NCBI GenBank assembly: GCA_040079935.1
Contig: JBEBJI010000006.1
Location: 27,387-91,386, forward strand
Length of the DNA: 64,000 bases
Reading direction: 5' to 3'
Source of the DNA: Methylotenera_A sp040079935
Lineage (GTDB): Bacteria > Pseudomonadota > Gammaproteobacteria > Burkholderiales > Methylophilaceae
The translations under genes and the position numbers were made by a program. A model generated the notes under the pieces. That model did not search any database. It had not been told where the DNA came from and was given only the letters and a program-made list of their open reading frames with translations. Shown in pieces: positions 1-6,053 of this stretch (position 1 is the stretch's first letter; each line of letters opens with the position of its first letter).

Positions 1-17
1 CGCAAGGTGGCTTTTTC
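1..17 (+). terminator. 3' half of a probable intrinsic terminator cut by the window edge
   Basis: The window opens with GGTGGCTTTTTCG. This looks like the descending arm and U-run of a terminator whose ascending arm (expected near AAAGCCACC) lies outside the window. It would end a plus-strand gene to the left. The missing arm makes this an inference. Confidence 0.35.
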
Positions 18-276
18 GTTTTTGTGGCTTCGCCACGAGGTACTTCGAGAAACCTGATGGGTTCGACTAAGCAATCACTGATTGCTTGGACGCGTAGCAT
101 AGCGAGGCGGTCTTGAGCGGCAGCGAAAGATGACAGAATCGCTTAATGCGAGACTGACACAGAACCCCGCAGGTCGCGTGCGAATAAGGGGCTTCAGCAC
201 CTATATTCCATGGTGAAGACACTTGCGGTCTATTCAACTAAGCAATACCAGATTGAGTTTGCTAAACTTGGAAAGG
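18..276. other. hairpin-rich stretch without a recognised gene
   Basis: No supported reading frame lies here. Two small perfect hairpins are visible: GTGGC-TTC-GCCAC at 24-36 and AAGCAATCA-C-TGATTGCTT at 69-87. An imperfect direct repeat (61-84 and 232-255, 19 of 24 positions equal) brackets a segment that looks more GC-rich than its surroundings. It could be a structured RNA or a remnant of an element. I do not recognise a known RNA family. Confidence 0.3.
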
Positions 277-813
277 CTAGCCAATATTAGTTAAATCATG
301 ATTTATCAGTGTCGTTTCAATCAAATTTAAACGATACTCAATAAGAACTACTACTTGCCGACCCAGCATTTGAAGCGCGCTACGTTGTTCAAATGTTAAA
401 TGTCTTGGGGTAGTGTCAATTACACACAGTGTACCGAAAGCATATCCATCCTTTGTGATAAGTGGCATGCCAGCATAAAAACGAATTTGGGGTTCGCTGG
501 CAACTAAAGGATTCTTGCGAAATCGTTCATCATTTAACGCATCAGGTATTTCGAATAGTTTACTTTCTAAAATTGCATGAGTACAAAATGAGTCTTTACG
601 AGGTGTTTCAGAAACATTTAGACCGATATTACTTTTAAACCACTGACGGGTATCATCTAAAAGCGTAATAAGCGCAATCGGAGTTTCGCAGATTTGCGAA
701 GCAAGTTTGGTAAAGTCGTCAAAAACTTCCTCAGACGAAGTGTCTAATAGTCTGGATCGTTTTAAAGCTGCGAGGCGCTGAATCTCGTTTATAGGAACGA
801 TAGGTGATTCCAT
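277..813 (-). CDS. GAF domain protein, stand-alone sensor
   Basis: This 178-residue protein is almost entirely one GAF domain (about residues 22-165). It shows the usual family features: an N-terminal helix with RLAALKRSRLLDT, the central DSFCTHAIL segment with a conserved Cys, then FYAGMPL and GTLCVID. Stand-alone proteins of this type normally precede GGDEF or kinase domains, but here the output domain is absent and the frame stops soon after the GAF fold. The ligand cannot be told from sequence. It is monocistronic, reading toward the window edge, with no partner gene visible. The family assignment is secure; the role is unknown. Confidence 0.75.
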   Translation of the reverse strand: MESPIVPINEIQRLAALKRSRLLDTSSEEVFDDFTKLASQICETPIALITLLDDTRQWFKSNIGLNVSETPRKDSFCTHAILESKLFEIPDALNDERFRKNPLVASEPQIRFYAGMPLITKDGYAFGTLCVIDTTPRHLTFEQRSALQMLGRQVVVLIEYRLNLIETTLINHDLTNIG

Positions 814-1216
814 AGTTACCTTATTTGTCTAAAAATTTTAGAACTAGTGAGTCAAAATATGCTTATATATTTAATATGTCAACTATAAAATTACCTGTCG
901 GTATATTAATCATCGTTTGTTACAAAACTGTATCCAGTTTGTAGAAATTATTCTTTGAATAATAAGCATTTAAAGATGGCTTATGATGCTCAAATTAAGC
1001 ACTAAGTCTAACCGCGTAAGGCGTAATACGCCGTATGGCTTACTTGCTGATTTCTCATGCGGCGCATTGGGTAAACTAATACGCCCTACAAATTCAAAAA
1101 ACCTGCCCTGCGAGTCGCATAGATATTGCCTTCCAGAGCATCTTTTTTTAGCGCTGGTAAATACTATTATATAATTCCACTCTCTAAAATTACCAAGCCA
1201 AAACATTAGGACAACC
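814..1216. other. 403-bp intergenic region
   Basis: AT-rich spacer between the leftward GAF gene and the rightward DUF5710 gene, so it should hold both promoters, although I cannot assign -35/-10 boxes confidently. It contains one copy of the dispersed palindrome at 1104-1141. Short open frames on both strands across 970-1461 show no protein-like features. Confidence 0.5.
1104..1141 (+). repeat. dispersed palindrome, intergenic copy 1
   Basis: Left arm TGCCCTGCGAGTC, loop GCATAGATATT, right arm GCCTTCCAGAGCA. It lies upstream of the DUF5710 gene and matches the element consensus with one loop change (G to A). A short T-run follows directly (1141 onward), so this copy could form a terminator-like structure. 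Confidence 0.8.
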
Positions 1217-1510
1217 ATGATCGCAGCCACTAACATTAATCTAAAAGTTCCATTTAACGAGAAAGACCAAGCTAAATCGCTGGGTGCGCGTTGGAATGCG
1301 GAGGCTAAGCTTTGGTATGTGCCGCAGGGCGTGGATGCGGCGCCTTTTGAAAAGTGGGTGACTTCTGCCACCAATTCAGCGCCAAATATTTCACCTAAGC
1401 AAGCTGCCGTTAAACCTGCAATGCAAGAAAATACGCCGTTAGGCGATGATATAGACGCCATTAACGCTAGGCTGCGCGATGCTTATGAGTCAAATGAGGA
1501 TGCGTTTTAG
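1217..1510 (+). CDS. DUF5710 domain protein
   Basis: A 97-residue protein whose first 50 residues match the DUF5710 type: an LKVPFNEKDQAKSLGARWN segment followed by KLWYVPQG. In larger proteins this small domain is often attached to primase, helicase or antirestriction modules of plasmids and integrative elements. Here it stands alone with a polar tail. It ends 6 bp before the GIY-YIG-like gene, so the two are probably cotranscribed. The biochemical function of DUF5710 is not established; a nucleic-acid-related role is inferred only from where the domain is usually found. Confidence 0.7.
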   Translation: MIAATNINLKVPFNEKDQAKSLGARWNAEAKLWYVPQGVDAAPFEKWVTSATNSAPNISPKQAAVKPAMQENTPLGDDIDAINARLRDAYESNEDAF

Positions 1511-1516
1511 TATTGC

Positions 1517-1843
1517 ATGGCGCGACGTAAGCATCACAACGTGTATGTGATTGAGCTATCGAAAGATGTACTTTTTGAGGGCAAGTTTAAAAAGTGTAAC
1601 CCGAATTACATAAGTGGAAAGCCCTGCGTGTATGTGGGCATGACGGGTTTAGACCCCGATGTGCGTTTTGATAAGCACAAGGCGGGCATTCAATCTAACC
1701 GTTACGTAATGCAATATGGCCTGCGCCTGCTGCCTGATTTGTATGAAGGTTTTAACCCCATGACGTATGACGAAGCGGTTGCCATGGAAATTGAAATTGG
1801 CATTGATTTGCGTAGCGCGGGCTTTGGCGTTTGGCAAGCATAA
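1517..1843 (+). CDS. GIY-YIG nuclease-like protein
   Basis: A 108-residue protein with the layout of a minimal GIY-YIG domain. An NVYVIEL strand stands in for the first motif, CVYVGMTG for the YIG strand, an Arg/Lys-rich VRFDKHKAG helix follows, and a late Glu-rich helix (EAVAMEIEIG) could supply the metal-binding Glu. A roughly 20-residue insertion separates the first two strands. It is paired with the upstream DUF5710 gene (6-bp gap). This pairing suggests a small mobile or defence-related unit, but neither catalysis nor a target can be read from the sequence. It may also be a non-catalytic member of the fold. Confidence 0.6.
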   Translation: MARRKHHNVYVIELSKDVLFEGKFKKCNPNYISGKPCVYVGMTGLDPDVRFDKHKAGIQSNRYVMQYGLRLLPDLYEGFNPMTYDEAVAMEIEIGIDLRSAGFGVWQA

Positions 1844-1861
1844 GTTTGCAGGCTTAATTAA

Positions 1862-2119
1862 TTACTTTTTTGCTTTTTCTTCGTCTTTTGCTTTTTGTTT
1901 TTCTAGTTTTTCGTTCAATTTGCGTCTTTCTTCGCGCCATTCTGCTAACTGTTCATCTTCCAGCTCCAGCTGAATCGCCAGCGCTTCTAGCTCTGTGATT
2001 TTTTCATCCTCTGCTCTACGTGAGAGCTTATTACGCATGCGGCTGTGCAGGCGCTCTACTTGCTCCTTACTTAGTTTTTTTACTTTTTCCAGGTACTGGT
2101 CGTCCGCCTTTTTTTTCAT
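1862..2119 (-). CDS. small charged coiled-coil protein
   Basis: This 85-residue protein is almost all charged helix. It has a Lys-rich start, an Arg-rich middle (RLHSRMRNKLSRR) and a heptad-like Glu/Leu stretch ending in KQKAKDEEKAKK. No signal peptide, membrane segment or catalytic motif is visible. Composition favours a dimeric coiled coil, perhaps one that binds nucleic acid or membrane, but that is inference. It faces the GIY-YIG-like gene convergently across an 18-bp gap. Confidence 0.55.
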   Translation of the reverse strand: MKKKADDQYLEKVKKLSKEQVERLHSRMRNKLSRRAEDEKITELEALAIQLELEDEQLAEWREERRKLNEKLEKQKAKDEEKAKK

Positions 2120-2317
2120 TTTCCATATCCCCTCAACTTTTTTATAGGTAAAAATTTACAGCGAAAAATTATTGCAAGTATAGGCGATAGAAAGTTTATT
2201 TGTGTGACAGTTTTGTGACAAAGAACTAGTTGTTAATTACTTGAATTAAATCATAATTAACGTATGATTAAACGGTTTATACGGTTTTAATTTAAGTTTT
2301 ATATTTTGGGGCAAAGC

Positions 2318-2923
2318 ATGAAAAATATTTTAATCGCCAACCCAAAAGGCGGTAGCGGAAAAAGCACGCTGGCGACTAACTTGGCTGGCTATTTTGCCAT
2401 GCGCGGCAAACAGGTATTGCTGGAAGATTTAGACCGTCAGCAATCGTCAGCCAATTGGCTGGAGCGCCGCCCCGCCGATGCGCCGCAAATTTATTCCAAC
2501 AGTAAAAAAGCGGAAAAGTTAGATTGGGTTATTACCGATTCACCCGCTGGCTTGCGCGATGACAAGCTGACCGATGCAGTGAAAGCCGCCGATTGCGTGA
2601 TTGTGCCAATTCAGCCTTCTGCGTTTGATATTGGCGCCACCAGCGATTTTTTGCAGGTACTGGCGGCAGAAAAAAGCATACGCAAAAATAAGACTTTTGT
2701 GGCGCTGGTTGGCATGCGGGTTAGTATGCGCACGAATTCTGCAGTAAAACTGGCAGAATTTATGCAACAGGCTGATTTACCTGTGTTGGCTTATCTGCGT
2801 AACACGCAAGTGTATGTAACTGCCGCTGAGCAAGGCCTGAGCCTATTTGATATGCGCCCTTCGCTGGTGGAACAAGAGATTGCACAGTGGAAGCGCCTGC
2901 TGCAATGGGTTGCAAAAATTTAA
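2318..2923 (+). CDS. ParA/MinD-family P-loop ATPase (orphan)
   Basis: A 201-residue ParA-type ATPase with a deviant Walker A (KGGSGKST near the N terminus) and a LLEDLDRQQSSANW switch region where classical ParA has DxDPQ. VITDSPAG acts as Walker B, and VIVPIQPSAFDI is also typical. I start it at the ATG at 2318; a TTG at 2306 is also in frame. Chromosomal ParA is normally followed by ParB and a parS site, and neither is visible here, so this is an orphan. Such proteins position plasmids, chemoreceptor arrays or other cargo. The cargo here is unknown. A dispersed palindrome follows 36 bp after the stop. Confidence 0.8.
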   Translation: MKNILIANPKGGSGKSTLATNLAGYFAMRGKQVLLEDLDRQQSSANWLERRPADAPQIYSNSKKAEKLDWVITDSPAGLRDDKLTDAVKAADCVIVPIQPSAFDIGATSDFLQVLAAEKSIRKNKTFVALVGMRVSMRTNSAVKLAEFMQQADLPVLAYLRNTQVYVTAAEQGLSLFDMRPSLVEQEIAQWKRLLQWVAKI

Positions 2924-2959
2924 CGCGAATTTAAATTTAGATTTAATCTTAAAAACTCC

Positions 2960-2996
2960 TGCCCTGTAGCCCGCATGGAGATTGCCTCTCAGGGCA
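2960..2996 (+). repeat. dispersed palindrome, intergenic copy 2
   Basis: Left arm TGCCCTGTAGCCC, loop GCATGGAGATT, right arm GCCTCTCAGGGCA. It lies 36 bp after the parA stop codon. The outer 7 bp (TGCCCTG with CAGGGCA) pair perfectly; the inner arm has decayed. Confidence 0.85.
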
Positions 2997-3045
2997 TTAT
3001 TCCAGCTTCTTAAAGTCATTAAAATCAATATAAATCGGTGCATTT

Positions 3046-3060
3046 GCACCTAATCTGTGC
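3046..3060. promoter_or_regulatory. NtrC-like enhancer box
   Basis: GCAC, seven bases (CTAATCT), then GTGC: the dyad pattern of NtrC sites. It lies 104 bp upstream of the sigma-54 promoter at 3150, a normal enhancer distance. The adjacent GGTGCA/TGCACC inverted pair at 3037-3050 may be a second overlapping half-site. Assignment rests on pattern and spacing. Confidence 0.55.
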
Positions 3061-3149
3061 GCGCTTTGTGCAGTTTATTCACTTTGTAAAAATGGTAAAT
3101 AATCAATTTTATTATTTAAATTCAATTGGTTATCTATCTAATCTATCTT

Positions 3150-3165
3150 TGGCACAGCCTTTGCT
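3150..3165 (+). promoter_or_regulatory. sigma-54 promoter
   Basis: TGGCAC, five bases, TTGCT: the -24/-12 pattern of sigma-54. The predicted start is near 3176, upstream of the small protein at 3204 and the CZB gene. The sequence TGGCACAGCCTTTGCTAAG is almost the same as the nasT promoter at 5257 (two differences in 19), so the two units are probably coregulated. Confidence 0.7.
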
Positions 3166-3203
3166 AAGCTAATTATGATTCGCTTGAATTGATGGGATGC
3201 GAT

Positions 3204-3371
3204 ATGGCAATTTACCAAGTACTAGATGAAAACAATTACTTTTTGAAACAGTTTCAGGAACATGAAGCGGCAATAAAATGTTCTGAAATATTAACTGAGC
3301 TTTTTCCTAATCACCAATATCATATTGAAGAGCTGGTTTGGGATGAGCCTAAATATGCAGAACAGAGCTGA
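3204..3371 (+). CDS. small protein of unknown function
   Basis: A 55-residue acidic protein starting at the ATG at 3204, which has a GGGA 7 bases upstream; ATG 3192 or TTG 3189 are in-frame alternatives. It has no membrane segment or known motif. The middle (EAAIKCSEILTELFP) looks helical and the end is acidic and aromatic (EELVWDEP). It is the first gene after a sigma-54 promoter and precedes the CZB gene by 24 bp, so it is likely expressed with it, probably under nitrogen limitation. I do not recognise a family. Confidence 0.5.
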   Translation: MAIYQVLDENNYFLKQFQEHEAAIKCSEILTELFPNHQYHIEELVWDEPKYAEQS

Positions 3372-3395
3372 ACGAAAAAAATAAGGAACAAATTG

Positions 3396-3818
3396 ATGTT
3401 ATTGAATATGTTTGCAAGTAAATTTATCGAAGATGCAGAAGCTAAGCCAGAAGCCGCACCTGCGCTAGACCTTAAGCATGCGCTGGAGATTCACCATGTG
3501 TTGAATGACAAGCTGCAGAAAGTACTGGAAGGTAATAAAGATGTTAATTTGGATGTGGCTTTGGTATCGCAAGATCACTTATGCACGATAGGCAAATGGC
3601 TTTATGGTGAAGGTAAAAGTTTATATGCACATTTGCCTGAATATGAATCTATGCGCAAAGTGCATGCAGAGTTGCATTCATGTGCTGGCGAGGTGCTGGC
3701 GGAACACCAAATTGGTAATATAGATTATGCGGAAGTGTTGTTTAAAACCAAATTCCGCACAGTTTCTAACAAGAACAAAATGGAATTTACACGTTTATTT
3801 AGAGCCGCCAACCGCTAA
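3396..3818 (+). CDS. CZB (chemoreceptor zinc-binding) domain protein
   Basis: A 140-residue soluble protein made of one CZB-like four-helix domain. It carries the typical zinc ligands: a His-rich first helix (LKHALEIHHVLNDKL), the DHLCTIGKWLYGEGK core with Cys, and the later VHAELHSCAGEVLAEH helix. The start at 3396 has AAGGA eight bases upstream. CZB domains bind zinc and sense oxidants such as hypochlorous acid, usually fused to chemoreceptors or diguanylate cyclases; this one is free-standing. It is second in a unit with a sigma-54 promoter and NtrC-like box, an unusual setting. The stop codon directly abuts the stop of the convergent SemiSWEET gene. Confidence 0.75.
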   Translation: MLLNMFASKFIEDAEAKPEAAPALDLKHALEIHHVLNDKLQKVLEGNKDVNLDVALVSQDHLCTIGKWLYGEGKSLYAHLPEYESMRKVHAELHSCAGEVLAEHQIGNIDYAEVLFKTKFRTVSNKNKMEFTRLFRAANR

Positions 3819-4067
3819 TTAACGATGCTTTAATTTTAGATAAAGCACGGCGCAAGAAAGCACAAAAGTTACCACGTTTGCCAGAATAATCGGCCAACTC
3901 ATAATCATAAAGCCATAGACAATCCAACCCGCTACACCCAAGCTGAATATGCCGTACATGGGCAGTGAGACGCCTGATAAATCGCGGGTTTTCCACGAAT
4001 GATAGGCTTGCGGCACAAATGCAAACGTGGTTAAAAATGCTGAAAAAAAGCCTATCGTTTCTGTCAT
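3819..4067 (-). CDS. SemiSWEET family transporter
   Basis: This 82-residue membrane protein has three hydrophobic helices and the PQ motif of the SWEET/PQ-loop family (FAFVPQAYHSW in the first helix). Bacterial SemiSWEETs form dimers that move sugars by facilitated diffusion; this length is right for a complete half-transporter. No neighbour tells the substrate. The gene ends exactly where the CZB gene ends (zero gap), so the two transcripts must overlap at their 3' ends unless terminated inside coding sequence. Confidence 0.8.
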   Translation of the reverse strand: MTETIGFFSAFLTTFAFVPQAYHSWKTRDLSGVSLPMYGIFSLGVAGWIVYGFMIMSWPIILANVVTFVLSCAVLYLKLKHR

Positions 4068-4103
4068 GCCTAATATCCTAATGAATGTATCCTAAAGACG
4101 CCA

Positions 4104-4910
4104 TTAATGATGAAAAGTAATCCAATCGGTGTGTATCTTATCCCAATCTTGCAAGCTTAAACCAAGCGTAGTAAATAGTTCTCGAATCTGTTGCGATTCC
4201 CATTTCAGTACATCTTCCAAAATCGGCACTAACACGCTAACTGCGTTATCACTCAGCACGGTTCTATTGGCAATGCGGCCGATAGATTTGGTCTCTGAAA
4301 CAGCAATAGTATGGCCGTCGCGGCTGTTCAAATCGTGCATGACATAAAGGTCTGAGCTGCCATCACCAATATAAATGACGCGATCGGAGCTCATTTGCAG
4401 TTTAAGTTCTAGCTCTTGCAGCACCGCCACCTTGCCGCTGCCTGCTGGCACGTGCAGCACGGCGCAAATCTCGCCTGTATTGGCATCAAATTCGAACTCA
4501 GAACCAAAGATATTTTCAGGGGGAAAAATGCCTTCTAACGCCGAGCGCACTACTTCGCGCGGACCTGCAGAAATCACGAAAAACTGAAAGTGATAGCCAT
4601 CTAAACCTGCTTTTAAAATCTCTGCGAGTAATTTCACATTGTCTTTAAGGCGAACGCGCTTGCCAGTTTCTATTAAGTGCTCAAGCCGAACGCCCCGAAA
4701 CGCAGGGTCGTGCCTTAGCAAATAAGCCAACTCTGCGCCCTGCTTAACAAAGTTAGAGCGCGCAAGACCAGCGACTTTGTCTTCAAAATCGGCAATGCCC
4801 ATCATCTCTGCCAATACTGCGCCTGAATCGTTGAAGCTTAAAGTCTGATCAAAGTCGCTGGCAACCAAGTAATCAATGGTGGTTTCATGTTTGGCCATAT
4901 TCAGCTTCAT
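4104..4910 (-). CDS. HAD-superfamily phosphatase, phosphoserine phosphatase-like
   Basis: This 268-residue HAD hydrolase has motif I DFDQTL (nucleophile Asp plus second Asp), a motif II Ser in FVISAGP, and motif III/IV in VIYIGDGSSD. The cap insertion and the VISAG motif place it near the SerB/MtnX type of small-metabolite phosphatase. I start it at the ATG at 4910 (MKLNMAKHE); an ATG at 4898 and a TTG at 4928 are also possible. The substrate is not evident. It is monocistronic and divergent from nasT, with 373 bp between. Confidence 0.65.
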   Translation of the reverse strand: MKLNMAKHETTIDYLVASDFDQTLSFNDSGAVLAEMMGIADFEDKVAGLARSNFVKQGAELAYLLRHDPAFRGVRLEHLIETGKRVRLKDNVKLLAEILKAGLDGYHFQFFVISAGPREVVRSALEGIFPPENIFGSEFEFDANTGEICAVLHVPAGSGKVAVLQELELKLQMSSDRVIYIGDGSSDLYVMHDLNSRDGHTIAVSETKSIGRIANRTVLSDNAVSVLVPILEDVLKWESQQIRELFTTLGLSLQDWDKIHTDWITFHH

Positions 4911-5154
4911 GTCTTTTATGCCTGTCAAATGAAATGAATTTACTCACTTTAAAAATACTTAAGAACATATCAGCACAAGTTGTGCCAACCTTAATTTTAA
5001 AAATTAAATAGCCACAAACCCTTTTTAAATAAAGGCTTTCAGCTTAGTTTAACGTTTAAATTTTACTGTTGTGTGACAAAAAATTACGCATACTTGATGT
5101 GCATGGGCAGTAAAACGGTGCATTGGCTAAAGTGACTACTAATTTAGTGCGTCC

Positions 5155-5169
5155 GCACTTATTTTGTGC
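5155..5169. promoter_or_regulatory. NtrC-like enhancer box
   Basis: GCAC, seven bases (TTATTTT), then GTGC, 102 bp upstream of the nasT sigma-54 promoter. It sits at the centre of a longer dyad (GCGTC-C-GCAC at 5149-5158 with GTGC-A-GACGC at 5166-5175). The spacing nearly equals that at the 3150 promoter (104 bp), which supports real function. Confidence 0.6.
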
Positions 5170-5256
5170 AGACGCGTCTTGTTTATTTAAGTGCTGGCGT
5201 AATTAAATTGTTAATATTTAATTATAAATCAATTGCTTAGTATGAAATTTTATACA

Positions 5257-5272
5257 TGGCACAGCGCTTGCT
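5257..5272 (+). promoter_or_regulatory. sigma-54 promoter of nasT
   Basis: TGGCAC, five bases, TTGCT. The predicted transcription start is near 5283, one base before the nasT ATG at 5284, so the mRNA would be leaderless or nearly so unless the ATG at 5296 is used. Confidence 0.7.
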
Positions 5273-5283
5273 AAGGCTATCCT

Positions 5284-5862
5284 ATGCTTAAAGTGATGAT
5301 TGTCGATAATGATATAAAACGTAGCAAACCCTTAAAGCAATCGTTAATTGACAATGGGTTTGATGTAGTGGCACATGTTGAGAATGACATCCACTTACAA
5401 GCCAAGTGTTGCGAGATTCAACCAGATGTGGTGATTATTGATACCGAATCGCCGAGCCGTGACACGCTAGAGAATATTTGTGTAATGAGTATGCATGACC
5501 CACGCCCAATTGTGATGTTTACGCATGATGGCGATAAAGAAAAAATTAAGTCTGCTACGCAAGCGGGAGTAAGCGCTTATGTGGTGGGGACGATTCCGAA
5601 TGAAAGGTTAACACCAGTGATTGATGCAGCAATAGCGAGGTTTGAAGAATTTAAACATTTACGCAACGAGTTGGCTTTAACTAAAAATAAATTGGATGAA
5701 CGCAAAGTGGTTGAGCGCGCGAAGGGTTTGCTGATGAAACAACGTGGCTTAGATGAAGATGCGGCTTATGAGATGTTGCGTAATATGGCGATGAAAAGGA
5801 ATATGAAGTTGGCGGACTTATCGAGCCAGTTAATGGATGCAGCGAAATTGTTGATAATTTAA
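5284..5862 (+). CDS. nasT: NasT, ANTAR-type transcription antiterminator for nitrate assimilation
   Basis: This 192-residue protein has a pseudo-receiver domain (about residues 1-120, starting LKVMIVDND, with VVIIDTES holding the central Asp) and a C-terminal ANTAR domain (about 130-190). The latter shows the family signature ERAKGLLMKQRGLDEDAAY. NasT binds double-hairpin leader RNAs and prevents termination when nitrate is present; in known systems the sensor NasS holds it inactive otherwise. The target RNA is immediately downstream at 5928-6014, before nrtA. No separate nasS is seen in this window, so the partner must be elsewhere or replaced. Transcription is probably from the sigma-54 promoter at 5257. 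Confidence 0.88.
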   Translation: MLKVMIVDNDIKRSKPLKQSLIDNGFDVVAHVENDIHLQAKCCEIQPDVVIIDTESPSRDTLENICVMSMHDPRPIVMFTHDGDKEKIKSATQAGVSAYVVGTIPNERLTPVIDAAIARFEEFKHLRNELALTKNKLDERKVVERAKGLLMKQRGLDEDAAYEMLRNMAMKRNMKLADLSSQLMDAAKLLII

Positions 5863-5927
5863 AAGATTTAGAATGCTAGCTTGCGTCCAATGGCGGATGT
5901 AATCCTAGCGAGCAAATGTTAGAACAA

Positions 5928-5975
5928 GCGCATCAACGTTGATGCGCCGTAAGTAAATAAGACAAAGGCGTCTTA
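5928..5975 (+). promoter_or_regulatory. ANTAR target RNA, two hexaloop hairpins
   Basis: Hairpin P1 (5928-5947) has stem GCGCATC/GATGCGC and hexaloop AACGTT. Hairpin P2 (5958-5975) has stem TAAGAC/GTCTTA and hexaloop AAAGGC. Both loops have A at position 1 and G at position 4, the defining feature of the ANTAR-binding motif. The linker is 10 bases. The 3' arm of P2 is also part of the terminator that follows, so the two folds exclude each other. Confidence 0.85.
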
Positions 5976-6014
5976 ATTGTAGGGATATTTCCTTACTTTT
6001 AAGGCGCTTTTTTT
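5968..6014 (+). terminator. intrinsic terminator in the nrt-nir-nas leader
   Basis: GCGTCTTAA (5968-5976) pairs with TTAAGGCGC (5999-6007) with one G-U pair. An inner stem GTAGGGA/TCCTTAC with loop TATT (5979-5996) stacks inside it, and seven T follow (6008-6014). It overlaps P2 of the ANTAR target, which gives the classic switch: NasT bound means P2 forms and transcription reads through. Confidence 0.85.
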
Positions 6015-6053
6015 ATGGGTAGCTTTTTAGTGTATTTTTAATAGGAGTTAAGA

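Larger units (their letters stand above)
4911..5283. other. 373-bp regulatory intergenic region upstream of nasT
   Basis: AT-rich spacer separating the divergent HAD phosphatase and nasT. It holds a GC-rich dyad with an NtrC-like core (5149-5175) and the sigma-54 promoter at 5257. No gene is seen. A second GGTGCA half-site occurs at 5117. Confidence 0.6.

Noticed and set aside
49..90. GGTTCGACTAAGC as a tRNA T-loop
   Set aside because: The T-arm would need a following CC and acceptor stem; neither is present and no anticodon arm precedes it.
190..225. CTATATTCCATGG near the left edge, similar to the reversed loop and flanked by CTTCAGCACC/GGTGAAG
   Set aside because: The loop differs in several bases and the arms share nothing with the element consensus.
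970..1461. 163-codon minus-strand open frame
   Set aside because: It overlaps the DUF5710 gene on the opposite strand, includes the repeat, and lacks protein-like composition or a ribosome site.
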